Of a stretch of DNA of 64,000 nucleotides, positions 22,750 to 35,946 are shown one piece after another. The notes under the pieces are model-generated. The model made no database searches and had not been told where the DNA came from. It saw only the letters and a program-made list of their open reading frames with translations. Source of the DNA: Arthonia radiata (lineage: Eukaryota > Ascomycota > Arthoniomycetes > Arthoniales > Arthoniaceae); the NCBI GenBank assembly GCA_002989075.1, contig PSQN01000004.1:1054001-1118000 (forward strand). Reading direction: 5' to 3'. How positions within the stretch are numbered: the first letter of the stretch is position 1; the number at the start of each line of letters is the position of its first letter. Position numbers and translations under genes: made by a program.

Positions 22750-25700
22750 CAGCCTTTTAAACACCTATAAGTTGCGTTTTGTCCCTTCTTCCGTAACTAA
22801 TCTATAAGTCGCTATACCTCGCATAAAGTCTGTTGCTGCGGGTCCTAACAAAAAGTTTAGCTAATACCTGTTAATTAAAGCCTACGGTATTAAAATGCCT
22901 CCTTGTTCTAAATATATATCAACTAAGGAAAGGTGTGTGGTTTAGTTTAGGAAGGCGACGTGTTCGATGTGTACTCGAGATAAAAAGAGTTGTAATTTAC
23001 GGGTATCGATAGCAGATAGTATGCCCTATTGTTGTCTTTCTGTAATATCTAGAACTAACTTAGTTGTAGCGCGTTCAGTTTATTCTCAATATTCCTCTTA
23101 GTCGGCTGTCCTTCAGCGTACAAAACGTTAGTTACGCGCGTTAAAGTCCTAGACAGCAGCGTTGATTGCGGCTGTATAGCGTAACCGATCTAAGGTCTAA
23201 AAGTTAAAAGAGGAGGTTAAGAAGACTTGTACGCGAGCAGCAGCGAAGTTAGCTTAAAATAAGTTGTTGGAGCAAGAGAAGTTTGCTGCGTTAATAGCTG
23301 GTAGCGATATATTTAAATGTCCGAGCGGGTTGTTTATTGACTTTCGGGGTGACCCTTATCCAGAGTTAGGTAGTAGTCCTATAACGTAGTGGGCTGGTTC
23401 GTTTGTAGGTAACCTAGGTACTAGCGAGGCGCACTAGATAGTAAATTAGGGTATTAGTGCTGCTATAACCGACTAATATTCTAATTTCAATATCGTCGAA
23501 TAGTGTCTTTATAGTTAGTTAGGTTTCGTTCTAGTTCCTATTAATTTTTATGTTCTAGATATTCTCTCTACTTTATAAGATACTGTCGTTTGCCTCGATG
23601 TTGTTTATAGGCTCGAATCGTTTTAACCTTATACTCGGGTTCTTGGTTGTTAGAAAGGATTTCTGGGTTGAATCGTTCTACCTCTCGGGAGTAAGCTGGT
23701 TTTAACAGCGCTACGTAGAATACAGAATATATTTTTATTGTCTTTGGGAGTTTAAGTTTAAATATTACGGGTCCCAATTGCTATAAGATTTTAAACGGTT
23801 CTGTCTTAGTATAGTTAAGTTTCTTGCTTAGTCTAATAGTTTTTAAGTTTCTTATAAGTAAGTAAGCTCTTCCCCCCTCTTTTATACTTGTATTTAGGGT
23901 TGTTCTCGACTTATTATATTATTTTCTTGTTTGTTTGTTAATAAACTCGCTATTAGCCTTTAACTACTGGTACAGAGTCTTTATATTCGTTACTATTCGT
24001 ATAGCAGTGTCGTTTTCTGCAGTGTTTTGTAGTTGTCTGCCCTAAAGAGGGTGATAGCCGTATAAGACATAGAACGGTGTTATTTTGGTCGTATCGTTTT
24101 TTGTATCGTTGTGCGCTACTTGCGCTACTAGTAGTAATTGTACCTAGTCGTTCTGCTGGTAGTTAATGTATGCCCAGAGATACTATTCTAGTGTTTAATT
24201 TGTTCGCTCTATCTGTCCGTCTGTTTGTAAATAGAATAACGTTAATATTTTTTGTTTTGTCTCTAGCTGTTGTATTAGAGATGTCCAAAATCGTAAGACG
24301 AATTTCTAGTCTCTGTCCGAGACAATTCTTTGTGGTTGACTATAGTTTGCTAAGATAATCCGAAGGAAGGTATATACTAATTGTTCTAAGTTGCTAGCTT
24401 CTTTGTAAGGTACGAAGTACGCGTACTTTGTTAGTTTGTCGCATATAACCAGGATAGCGTCGTATACTACTCCTGTAAGTAAATCCTTGGATGCTAGTAA
24501 CTTAGTAATAAAGTTTAGTAAGACTATATGCTATAGTCTCTCGAGTATTTCTAGTGGTTGTAGTTTACTGTACGGTAAATGTCTCGGGTACTTAGTTCTT
24601 GCGCAAACGTCGCATTCTCGGATATAATTTTTAACGTAATGTCGAATTCTCGGGATGTAGTAGGTTCGTATAATCTTTTTAATAGTGTTGTCGATGCCCT
24701 TGTGTCCCTTTGTTGGGTTATCGTAAAAGTTACTGATAATGTGTCGGATTAGATTCCTTGGAACGTAGATTTTACCTTAGAATTTATAATAGCCCTTGTT
24801 GTTTTTTGTTAGTCCTAGATATCGTTTCTTGTTTTCCTGATAGGTCTTAGGATCGTTCAGGATGTCTGAGATTTAGCTGTTTGGTTCAATAACAAACTCT
24901 GTTGTTATAGCTAATTGATTGTATCTAATCTCGTTATTGTGTTCTTAGAATATTGCGTGTTCGACGTGTTCCTTATTATTAAGATAATCTAGTCGTCGGC
25001 TTAGAGCGTCGGCTCTGTCGTTCTCTAAACCCTTCTTGTAGGTAATAATAAAGTTGTATAGAGCTATAGTTTCCGACTATCTAACCTGTCTGCAGTTAAG
25101 TTTCTTTGTCGTTGTAAAGTAGGTTAGGTTCTTATAGTCCGTATATACTATAATCGTATAGTTTGCTCCTTCTAGGTAAGCTCACTATATTTCGAATGCT
25201 GCTATAATAGCTAAAAGCTCTTTATCGTAAATATCGTAGTTCTGTTCTGTGAGTAATATTTTTCTTGAGTAGAAAGCTACTAGTCTAAGCTTTCCTTCTT
25301 TGTTATTTTAACTTATATATGCTTCAATTGTATAGTCTAACGCGTCTGTTTCTATAATAATCGGTAGATTAGAGTCAAATATTGCTAGTACGGGTCCGAT
25401 CTTAAAAGCTTCCTTAAGCTCTTTAAATACTAATTGTTCTTTTCTACGTCTAAAAAAATTCTATCGATTGTTTTGTCTATTGAGACAGCGGTGCTATAAT
25501 TCGGCTAAAGTTGGATATCTATCGTCTGTAGTAGTTAACAAAACTAAGAAACTGTTGCAACTGTTTTATATTCTTTGGTGTAGGCTAGGTTAGAACGGAT
25601 TAGATCTTCAAATCTTCTATTTAAAGACTGTGCTCGGTAATTATAAATCTAAGAAATTCGACGGATTATTAATAGAACTAGGTTTTCTCGATATCGATTC

Positions 25701-26522
25701 GTAAATCGGCACGCGCTAATCTCTCTAATACCTTCTTAATATATTTCTTATGTTCTTCTAGTATACAGCTGTATACTAGAATATCGTTTAAATAAGCAGT
25801 TATAAATATGTCTAGATAATTACTAAGTATGTTGTTAATTAGCTTCTAAAATAATGCTAGAGCGTTCGTTAGCCCGAAGGGCATAACGCAATACTCAAAA
25901 AGTCTGTATCTGGTACAGAAGGCTGTTTTCTATTCTTCGCCTTTCTGTATACAGATTAGGTTGTAAGCTCCTCGCAGGTTAAACTTAGTAAACTATCGCG
26001 CGTTATACAATCGGTCTATTATTTTGTTAATATGTAGTAAAGGGTATCGGTTCTTAATAGTTACCCTATTTAGTTGTCTGTAATTTACGTAGAGTCGTAG
26101 TTTACTATTCTTCTTTGATACGAAGAGTATCGGGTATCCGGCTAGTAATGTTAATTTCCGGATAAATCTTTTCTTAAGATTCTCGTCGAGATAGTCGCAG
26201 AGCGCTTAATTTTCTGCTTCTAATAGGGAGTATATTAGACCGAATATTAGCGTTTTGCCTTCTTATAAAGGTATTGTGTAATCCTACGGTTTGTGTTCTG
26301 GGAGAGCTGAGTTCGGCTCAGCTTCCTCGAATAGATATCGGAATTGATTGTATTCCTCTAGTATCTTAGTAATCAACTGAGTACTTGTTGTCGTGTAGAA
26401 TCGTTGGCGTGCAGTCGTCTCTTGTTTATACTTGCGTGTAGCTGGCCACAGACGAGATACTGCGTTAGACTCCTCTCGTAGGATGTCTAAATGTTGGAGT
26501 GTGGTGGTGCTAACCCGCGTGA
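22750..26522 (-). pseudogene. Element C chromodomain, integrase, RNase H and reverse transcriptase (fossil)
   Basis: On the minus strand, 23568-23777 encodes an integrase C-terminal segment (GPVIFKLKLPKTIKIYSV) running into a chromodomain (YKVKTIRAYKQHRGKRQYL). Integrase core lies about 23950-24900, RNase H about 25000-25450 and reverse transcriptase about 25600-26250. Broken. Confidence 0.8.
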
Positions 26523-26527
26523 GTTCT

Positions 26528-26713
26528 TGTTATATGCAGGATCGACCAGTCTAGATAAGTATGCCAAGACACGGGATGCTCAGTAGGGAATTGCCTAAAT
26601 AGGCATATACTGTAGTTACGTAATAGACGCGCACACACTTTGCCGCTTATTACTATATATCCTAGACCTCTCCCTTATATAGTCCAAAATTAATAATTGT
26701 CCAAACCTCAACA
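26528..26713 (+). repeat. Element D 5' LTR
   Basis: 186 bp, TGTTATATGCAGG to AACCTCAACA; matches 31603-31788 over its whole length without indels. Confidence 0.93.
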
Positions 26714-27199
26714 GATTATAAGCCCGGCAGCTTCATTGCGCACAGAAGGCTTCACCTTAAAGTTTTGGTAGCGATTAGCCCAATAGCGGCCTTACTATCG
26801 CCGTTGTTACCCAAGCTGCCTCCAGCCGCTCAGGGGTAAATCCCATCACCGGCGACAGCAAGGCCGAACGGTAAGATATTAAGACTCAAACGTTATCCTA
26901 ACGTTCTCAGCGTGCCTCTTTATCCCCGAAGCACTCTCCCTTGTTAATTCGGGCCTTCAGACCCTTATTATCGGCGTCGTTCGAACCTGCCACTAAGCAG
27001 GTAAGAGCGGTGTTCAAAAACTTCACAAAGTATCGTTACACGAAGGCCTCTTAGACCAGTTCAATAGATAGCAGAATCAAACCTTATATTGCAGGCATTT
27101 ACCAGCTTTAAATTTAATCACTGTCTTTACTGTTGCTCTTGCCAAAACCGTAATTTCGTCTCGCTATTACTATAGACTCCCAATCGTTCTACAATGCCT

Positions 27200-28140
27200 A
27201 CGACAAAGTCCCTCAGTGGCGTATAAAATCACCTCACGACTTCCCTCGATACCGTGTCGAAGTCGACAATGTCCTCGGTGCCGCAGGCCTCAGAGCGTTT
27301 ATCCAAAACAGGGCTCCTAAGCCTAAGCAAGAGAAGAAAAGTGCATATAATAAGCAAAAGACCCTACACGAGCTATGAGATCAGCTTAATAGCAAGGCAA
27401 AGTAAATCTTTCTACGCCAGCTTCCTACGGATGTCGCTGTTATCGTTGGGACTTACCCTACTACACAAGAGATTTGGGACCATATAAACTAACAATACAA
27501 AGTCTCTCCTTTACCTAAGATATTCGAACTTATCGACCAGCTCCCAAGCATCACGCTCGAGGGCTCGAAGAGCCTGGAAGACTACATTAACCGCTTCCTT
27601 AAGTGTAGAGAAGAACTCCGTACCCTGGGCGAGGATAATTAAGTGTACCCAGATCTCTATGACAGTGTCTTATTCCTACGGGAATTAAAGACCGAGACAA
27701 GGATGAACGAGGTAATTAGGGAGCTACGTTTTGCAGAGCTAGTGCCTGCAATTTATTACGTTATCAACAGGATTCGAGCCGAGTACCAGTATAAGGGGAT
27801 CCCAATAATGAAAAACAAGAGGCCAGGGCTCTCCGTAGCCAAGTCTCAAGACAATCTTATTGCCACTAACGACCTACTAGCTACTATAGGCGCCCAGGGC
27901 AAAAAGAAGAAAAAGAAGAGCAATACTTACCTAGGCAGATGCGACCTGCATCCAGAAGCCGGGCATCGAAACAATGAATACTACAAACAGCACCCCAAGC
28001 TGCTTGCTAAGCTTAAGAAGGAGAAGGCTAACAAGACCAAGTTCTCCGAGATAGCAGGCGTAGCTATTGCTACATTATCTACAATCACACCATTAACGGC
28101 GGCGATAACGTTTAGTGAGCTCTCCTACAATAAGATATAG
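27200..28140 (+). pseudogene. Element D gag region (fossil)
   Basis: Copia gag with UBN2-like helical content (RELRFAELVPAIYYVINRIR) and, near 27940, a CDLHPEAGHRNNEYY segment at the zinc-knuckle position. Broken. Confidence 0.75.
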
Positions 28141-29470
28141 ATGTACGACACCGGTACTACTGTCTATATTTGCACAAACCTCAACGCCTTCGTTACTATT
28201 AGGAAACTCGAGGAACTAAAGCAAATAAAAGTAGCAGACGGACTCGTATTTGCTACCCAGTGTGGAGATATAATCTTAAATCTTGAGCTCGCCGATGGCA
28301 GCAGCAACGTTCTCCGCCTACTAGACGTTTTGTTTGTTCCTTCTGGCTCAATTAACATTATTTCAGCTCAAAGGCTAAAGAAATCCTGTAGTTTATACCT
28401 CGATCACCAAAATAATCGACTTATAGTAGGAAACAAACTATATGCCAAGCTTACCATTATCGACGACCTTCTCTTCGTTATCCCTACCGGCGTCAAGCAG
28501 CCAATTCGGACTGGAACTGCTGCACCGGCCGTGCCAACGACGCCTCTCACACCGGAGCTAATCCACAAGCGTCTTGGGCATCCAGGGATGTCTATTATAA
28601 GGAAGATTAATAAGCGGTATAATGAGCTTACTGGCTTGCCAGACATTTCTTAGTGTGAGACTTGTTATATATCTAAATCCCAAAGAGCACAATTTAGAAC
28701 TTTAGAACGCTCCGAGCGGCCAATGCAGCGTCTCTACGCAGATACAATTGGCTAAGTAACGTTTACCGACGACAACGATCTCCCTCAGGGGGCTAGCAAG
28801 TATACCGTTATCGTTACTGATGATTGCACCCGGCGTAGGTGGTCGATAACGTTCTTATCGAAGGACCGTATCGCTAAGGGGGTCATTAACTTATTCAATT
28901 ACCTCCGCAATTACTATCCGGATCAACGCATTTCCGAGTGCCATGCTAATAGTAGTACTAAGTTCAATTTAGTCATTAAGAAGGCTTCTGAGCTAGGGAT
29001 TCAGGCTAGGATATCTGCTCTATATACCCCTAAGGAAAATGGATTAGCAGAGTTGTCTAATAAGGTCGTCCTTGTCAAAGCTAGAAGCATAATAATCGAT
29101 AGTAGCGTGTCTAGTCGGCTCTGGCCGGATGCACTGTCCTACGCTACTTACATATTAAATAGGATCCCGTTCGGTAAGGAGGATAGATGTTCCCTGCAGA
29201 TTTTCGATAACCCTAAGGACAAAACCCCGAAGGCTCTTAGCTTGAGTTATCTACGCCGGTTTGGCTGCTTAGCCTACCTATACTTGCCTGTGTAGACACG
29301 TACAAAGAGCCAGAAGTTCGTGCCTAGGGCGAGGAAGCTCCTATTTGTAGGCTTCGTCGCCGGTACTATTTACACCTACCAAATTGTCGATCCAGTCGAC
29401 TTTAAGACCTATTAAAGTTTATACGCTACGTTTAATGAGTTAGCAGTGTTCAAGGATTGCCTGTAGTCGT
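28141..29470 (+). pseudogene. Element D protease, pre-integrase and integrase region (fossil)
   Basis: Starts with an aspartic-protease-like segment (MYDTGTTVYIC), then the GAG-pre-integrase block (HKRLGHPGMSIIRKI) and an integrase core between about 28700 and 29300. Broken. Confidence 0.8.
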
Positions 29471-30049
29471 TCAACTACGCCGGTAATGACCTCGAGACCT
29501 TGCTCGAGTCCAATATCCCCGAGTACACGCCTAGCGGCGAACTTGGCGGCAACGATATTGTGCCTCATACAACCCCTAGAGCTCCGAAAATAAGCGGGAG
29601 CGAGCTTTTGGAACTAGAACGTTCTCTTGCAACATCTCCCAAAGTTTCTGAACAGAATAATTTTTTACATGAAAGTCGTCAAACCACCCCTGGTAGTGAC
29701 CCCCCCGAGGGCGACGACCAGCCAACTAGTGACGGAGGCGACAATGACGCCCCCTCCGGATGTGAAGTCGATAACGGAGAACAGCCTCACCAAGAAACTG
29801 GAGCCGTATCTCCAGAAATTCGAGCTCAGCGTCGCTCCGGACGGACCACAGTTCGGCGTGACTACGATAAAATGAGCAAAACCGGCTTGCCTGGATCCGC
29901 TTTGCACGTGTTTTCTGCGGCAAAAACAAACGAACTGTTTCTTGATCCCACAAGCTACAAAGAAGCCATAAGCAGAGCAGATGCTCCCTGCTGGGACTCC
30001 GCAGCGAGAGCCGAACTCAAGTAGCTCCACGACACCGGCACCGTTACCA

Positions 30050-31450
30050 GGTACCAAGTATCGAGTCTTCCAGCTGGCTCGAAGCCAATCTCCAGCACGC
30101 TGGTATTCAAACTAAAACGCCATCTAGATGGGACAATCGACAAATATAAGGTACGGCTAGTCGCCCGCGGATTTGAACAACGGTACGGAATCGATTACTG
30201 GGATACTGCAGCCTCTACTGTAAGCGCCCCCGCAGTTCGAGTACTTCTCGCCGTCGCCGTGCAGCTCGATTGGACCTTTATACAGATAGATGTCGTAGGT
30301 ACTTATCTAAATGGCGTCTTAAATCACGGAAAACCTCTCTATATAAAGCTTCTAAAAGGCCTTGAAGAAGAAGGGGTAGTTCTACGCGTTTGGAACTCAT
30401 TGTACGGCCTTAAACAGTCCGCAATGCTGTGGCAAGATAATTTTAAAGAAACAATGAAGGAACTCGGCTTCACTAGCCTATACTTAGAGGTTTGTCTGTA
30501 CGCCAATAAGGACCGCACATGCCTGGTGCTTATCTACGTCGATGACATTAAGATTACCGGCTCCGACACCAAAGCAATTTACAAATTGAAGAGGGATCTC
30601 GAAAAGAAATACGAAATTAAAGAGATCGACCAAACTACTAGCTCTTTCCTAGGGCTAATCATCAAACAATCGTCGCAGGGACTTACCGTTTCTCAGCCGC
30701 AGTATATCGACAAGCTGCTGCGTGATTTTAGCATGGATGAGTGTAATGAGACGAAGTCCCCCGGGAACGTTTAGCTTGAAGCTCGTACCGTAGGCCAGGC
30801 GTCTCCGGCGGAGGTAACCCTGTATATATCAGCTACGGGATCCCTACAGTACCTCGCCACCCAGACTCGGCCAGATATAGCCAATCAAACTAACATGTGT
30901 GCGAGGTTTAATCACAATCCCAGCCGTGCACACTGGGAGGCGGTCAAACGCCTGTTTCGATATCTTAAGGGCACACGCCACCTCGGCCTACTCTTTACCA
31001 AGCACAACCACCTCACCGTCGACGCCTACAGCGACGCAGACTACGCCGGAGACCCGGACAACCGTAAGTTTACAAGCGGCTCTGTCATCAAGGTGAGCGG
31101 AAGTCCCGTTGTGTGGCGTAGCAGACTTTAAAACAAAGCGGTGTTTTCGACTATCGAAGCCGAGTACTATACCCTCGCTGAGGCGACTCGAGACGTTCTG
31201 TGGTTAAACAACCTGCTTGAGGAACTTCACCTCACCGGCGCCGTTTAATTGCCCATCACAATCTATAAGGACAGCAATAGGGCAATTAACCTCGCTACCA
31301 ACCACGTAAACTACAAGCGGTCTAAGTATGTAGACCTCGCTAATTATATCTGCAGGCAGTCAGTCGAAAACGGTTCGATTAAGGTTTAGAAGATCGACAC
31401 TACCAAGCAAGCCGCAGATAGCTTAACAAAGCCTCTCCTACTACCAATGT
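30050..31450 (+). pseudogene. Element D reverse transcriptase and RNase H (fossil)
   Basis: Clear Copia reverse transcriptase (IQIDVVGTYLNG, SLYGLKQS, LIYVDDIKITG) at 30259-30774 and RNase H (DAYSDADYAGDPDNRK) near 31020-31130, with the C-terminal part reaching about 31450. Broken. Confidence 0.88.
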
Positions 31451-31602
31451 AGCAGGGCTTTATTCAACAATTAGGTCTCCGGACCTAGCCGCACAAGGTG
31501 TGCAGTTCTTTTGTTACCTACACGCCTAGACAGGCTAGCTCCTTTGTCACAAAAATAGGTTTTTGGCTTGTTATTACCTACGCTGGTGATCCTGAGGGGG
31601 TG

Positions 31603-31788
31603 TGTTATATACAGGATCGGCCAGTTTAGATAAGTATGCCAAGACACGAGATGCTTAGTGGAGAATTGCCTAAATAGGCATATACTGTAGTTACGTAATG
31701 AACGCGCACACACTTTGCCGCTCATTACTATGTATCCTAGACCTCTCCCTTATACAGTCTGGAATTAATAATTGTCCAAACCTCAATA
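31603..31788 (+). repeat. Element D 3' LTR
   Basis: 186 bp, TGTTATATACAGG to AACCTCAATA, preceded by the polypurine tract. Confidence 0.93.
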
Positions 31789-31793
31789 GTTCT

Positions 31794-34182
31794 TTATCGC
31801 GCTTCTTATTCTCACTACTAAAAATAGCTTGTAGGGTATCCGTTCCGTAGAACGACTCTTGTCTAGAGTGCTTATACCTAGTAAAGAGGAGTTTCTTAAT
31901 TCTCTAATCTACTTCTAAATTATATTGTTGCAACTAGGGTATACCTAGCACGGCGTAGTACTAGTTAATATCTACGATATTATAAGTAATTTCTTCCTAA
32001 TAGTCCTCAATAGTTATACCTATTAGTAAAGTCTTGTAGTCGACTCTTTCCTCTGCCCCTTAAAATCTAGACAGTGCGTAGGGTAATTTCTTCTTTTGTG
32101 TTTGTATCTGGCACTCCTCAACGCAGCGTGTTGAGATAAAGTTGCCTGTTGCGCCTAAATCGATTATAATTTTAATGTTTCTGTGGTTTATTGTTGCTCG
32201 AGTGTGCAGGTGTGTTCTGTAGGCAGCCGAGCTCGCGCAGAGCTAGACTCCTAGAGGGTCTGACCGTTGGACGGGCCGGTACTGCTGCCCTCGAAGTAGT
32301 CGGCCTAGTCTTTTTCCTGTTGATTGTATACGTTCTAGAGTATTTTGGGTACCGGAACCTATTGTCGGTTAATTTGCTGTAAGAATGCCTGTGTGGGGTG
32401 TCCTAGTACTGCTTTTATTATAACGTCTGGTTTGTTGTTTATGATCCCTGCTTTAATTATACAACTATCGCTAGTTAAAACTTGTTGTGTCTGTGGGTTG
32501 TATATTGTTAGTCGAAGATATTGGTACTAACTGCGTAATTCTAGACCCCTAATAAGGTGGTCTACTAGTTGTTGTAGGCGTAAGTAAATATATCCCAGAA
32601 TGTTGTTAATGTCTCTATTAGCGCTCAACTTTCTATCGTAAAAGGCCAACTAACAAAGTCTCTATATTATTCCTTCCTAACGGATTGGGGTTTGCTCTTC
32701 CTAGTTAGTATCGTCCTTAAGAGAGGATTCTGTACTATTAGAATCTATGTTTTTGTCTTCGAGTCGTTATTTTGCCTATAACGCATCGTAGCTGCTATCT
32801 TGCTTAGCTTCTACGGTCTGTTTTTCCTTAGATTCCCCTTAGGTCTCTAGATAAGGTAACCTAGGTTGTCTTCGGGTAAGGCCTAGTTTTTGTGTCGAAC
32901 CTTGTTTTAGAGATATTGGTTTCTTCGGCCACTATCCTAATCCTAATTTATCGGATTCGTGAGTCGTGCAATTATTATTGTAGTACGCAGTCTAGGATAG
33001 TGTTTTGTGTAGTGTAACGGTATTTTGTACCTGCTGCCTCGGAATAGTGCGGTTAATATTGTTTCAGTCCTGTAGGTTTCGTTGTTCCTGTTTTATTTGT
33101 TGTTCCTTTGTTTCTTCCTATAACTCAATGTCTGTATCCCAGTTTTTGTGTAAATTAAATAAGTTCTACTCGTTATGCTTCCCGTTAGAAGTAACCTAGT
33201 AAGTGTCTTCCTGTGTCTAGATAGTTATATTGAACTATTGTCGTAGGAAACGGGGTTTTCGAGGTTGATTGTTGTGCCCGTTTCGTCCTGTACTGTTGAA
33301 CTGTTGTTTCTTAGAACAGCATTCTTTAACTTAATGCCCTAGTTTTCCGCAATACAAGCATAGCTTGTTCTTTATTCTGTGTTCTTTTTCTTGGTTGTTT
33401 AGTTTCCCTCGAGGCTTTATAAAATCTAGCTCCATTGGATCGCCTCGGTCTTATTGTAAGTTTGCTCGATTCTTTGCTCTATAGAACCTGTTAGTAGGGT
33501 TACCCTTCTTTTCTATCTATCTTTTAAAGTTGCTGTCGTCGATTTCCTTTGCTCGTTGTATAAAGTTGTCAAGATTATCGAACTTCTTTCTACGGATATA
33601 GATTATTTCCTTAATATAATCCTTAAGTCCTTCGTAAAAGGTCTCAATAAGGGGTTTCTTGTCCTATCCTGTTTAATTAGCATACTGTATAAATTCGGCG
33701 GCGTACCTGCTTGCTGGTCCTATTTGTTTAAGGTTCCTAAGCTTCCTAATAGTAACGCGTCCAGCGTCGGTCTGTCTAAAGATTTTACGAAGCTTCTTCT
33801 AAAAGAAGATAAAGCTAGTAAAGAACTCGTCGGTATCCTCGCGCCTACTCTTTATCGGAGTAAACAAGAAATCGTCGAGGTAGTACTCAACCCACTTGTA
33901 AACATCTCTGTCTATATAAGAGGTAGCGAATAGAACTATAGTAGTATCGTTTAGGAACTAGTCTTTGTAAGTTTTAAAGTATATGGCTAAGCGTATTAAG
34001 AATAAAGTAACTTCGGAACGTTCATCTAAGAAGCTTTTTTCTATCTTAGTGTTGATATCTGATATCTTACTCGTGCTAGCTATTCTATTGGCTAACCTAT
34101 CCGCAGCGTTGCGGCTATTGGGTATCGAAGTAATAGACATAACTAATCTGCTTTCTCTGCTTTCGTAGCGAGTCTGTTAAAG
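31794..34182 (-). pseudogene. Element C gag and protease region (fossil)
   Basis: The minus strand begins at about 34140 with the same gag start seen in element B (RNAADRLANRIASTSKI) and runs through gag and protease toward the site of the Copia insertion. Broken. Confidence 0.75.
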
Positions 34183-34654
34183 TGTAACGCCGGTCGCTAG
34201 GAGGACCGAACTAAGGCTTACTTGCCTTGTGTGCTTGTTGACCTTAATGGTGGGTGTCTCGTGTGCTAAAGACTGAAAGGCAGGAGAGACAAGACAGATT
34301 ATAGAAGGTAAGAGGGGCTTGACTAGAGTAGACAGAAGGTAAAGTACGTTACTTAAATATAGTTAAGGAACTTGTATTTAGATATTAAGTTAACAGACTA
34401 AAGTCTATTCTAAGGTCGGCTATTAGTCTAGCTATATAATCTAAGGTATATAGGGAAGTTCCTCTGTGTCCGTTAATTTTAATAATGCCTATGTTAGGTT
34501 TATAGGGAACGTAGGCTCTTATAGCTATCTTGTCCGACAATGCCTACGGCGGGTTTATAGGCTTAGTCGGGAATAATGCTGGTAGGGCTGAGATAACTGG
34601 CGGTGGTTAATACTTAGGTGCACGCTAGGCCGTCTGGAGCTGGTGTCCGTAACA
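34183..34654 (-). repeat. Element C LTR, right copy (5' LTR of the minus-strand element)
   Basis: 472 bp, TGTAACGCCGGTCGC to GTGTCCGTAACA, directly followed by the CCTAA target duplication. Confidence 0.92.
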
Positions 34655-35469
34655 CCTAACCAACTATAAAGACACTATTCGACGATATTAGAATTAGAAT
34701 ATTAGTCGGTTATAGCAGCACTAACACTCTAATTTACTACCTAGTGCGCCTCGCTAGTACCTAGGTTACCTACAAACGAACTAGCTTACTACGTTATAGA
34801 ACTACTACCCAACTCTAGATAAAGGTTACCCCGAAAGTTAACAGATAACCCGCTTAGACATTTAAATATATCGTTACTAGCTATTAACGCAGCAAACTCC
34901 TCTTACTTTAATAACTTATTTCGAGCTAACTTCGCTGCTACCCGCGCACAAGTCTTTTTAACCTTCTTTTTTAACTTCCGGACCTTAGATCGGTTACGCT
35001 GCACAGCCGCAATCAACGCTGCTACCTAGGACTTTGACGCGCGTAACTAACGTTTCGTACGCTAAAGAGCAGCCGACTGGGAGGAATATTGAGAATAAAC
35101 CGAACGCGCTGCAACTAAGTTAGTTTCAGGCATTACAGAAAGACAACAATAGGGTATACTATCTACTATCGATACCCGTAAATTACAACTCTTTCTATCT
35201 CGAGTATACACCGAACACGTCGCCTTCCTAAACTAAACTACACACCTTTCCTTAGTCGACACACATCTAAAACAAGGAGGCATTTTAATACCGCAGGCTT
35301 CAATTTACAGGTATCGGCTATACTTTTTATTAAGACCCGCAGCAACGGACTTTATGCGAGGCATAGCGACTTACAGATTAGTTATAAAAGGAGAGACAAA
35401 ACGCAACTTATAGGTATTTAAAAGGCTAAGGGTTAATTAAGAACAATTTAACTAGAAGAGGGGGGATTG

Positions 35470-35941
35470 TATTACGAGCACCAGCCCTAGACGGCCTAGC
35501 GTGTACCCAAGCATTAATTACCGCTAGTTATCTCAGCCCTACTAGCATTATTCCCGACTAAGCCTATAAACCCGCCGTAGACATTATCGGACAAAATGGC
35601 TATAAGAGCCTAGATTCCTTATAAACCCGATATAAGCATTATTAAGATTAACGGACACAGAGAAACTTCCTTATATACCTTAGATTATATAGCTAAACTA
35701 ATAGTCGACCTTAGGATAGACTTTAGTCTATTAACTTAACATCTGAATATAAGTTTCTTAACTATATTTAAGTAACGTACTTTACCTTCTATCTACTTTA
35801 GTTAAGCCCCTCTTACTCTCTATAATCTATCTCGCCTCTCCTACCTTTTAGTCTCTAGTATACGAGACACCCACCACTAAGGTCGACAAGCACACAAGGC
35901 AAGTGAGCCTTAGTTCGGTCCTTCCAGCGACCGGCGTTACA
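35470..35941 (+). repeat. Element B 3' LTR
   Basis: 472 bp, TATTACGAGCACCAGC to GCGACCGGCGTTACA, preceded by the polypurine tract GAGGGGGGATTG and followed by ATCTT. Confidence 0.92.
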
Positions 35942-35946
35942 ATCTT

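Larger units (their letters stand above)
26528..31788 (+). mobile_element. Element D: Copia LTR retroelement inserted in element C
   Basis: Innermost and youngest layer. 186-bp LTRs at 26528-26713 and 31603-31788, flanked by a perfect target duplication GTTCT (26523-26527 and 31789-31793). A polypurine tract (GAGGGGGTG) precedes the 3' LTR. The order gag, protease, integrase, reverse transcriptase, RNase H is the Copia (Pseudoviridae) order. It is the least decayed element of the stack and keeps several long open stretches, but it is broken by several interruptions. The two LTRs differ at about sixteen sites, all transitions, so RIP rather than time alone explains the divergence. Confidence 0.93.
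22237..34654 (-). mobile_element. Element C: sibling chromodomain Gypsy retroelement inserted in element B, opposite strand
   Basis: Minus strand, same family as B: 472-bp LTRs at 22237-22708 and 34183-34654 that are reverse-complement matches to B's LTRs. A perfect target duplication CCTAA (22232-22236 and 34655-34659) shows insertion near the end of B's coding region, just past the chromodomain. The internal region is itself split by Copia element D. Broken by many interruptions, with RIP-type changes. Younger than B, older than D. Confidence 0.92.
16175..35941 (+). mobile_element. Element B: chromodomain Gypsy retroelement inserted in element A
   Basis: Plus strand, 472-bp LTRs at 16175-16646 and 35470-35941. 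A perfect 5-bp target duplication ATCTT flanks it (16170-16174 and 35942-35946). The internal order is gag, protease, reverse transcriptase, RNase H, integrase and chromodomain between 16647 and about 22236, resuming at 34655 after element C with an 800-bp non-coding tail and a polypurine tract (GAGGGGGGATTG). The LTRs differ mostly or only by C/T and G/A changes. The copy is broken by many interruptions. It is younger than A and older than C. Confidence 0.9.

Noticed and set aside
33556-33933. 125-codon plus-strand frame inside element C
   Set aside because: It is antisense to the gag region of a minus-strand retroelement fossil, with a matching antisense frame in element B; not a host gene.
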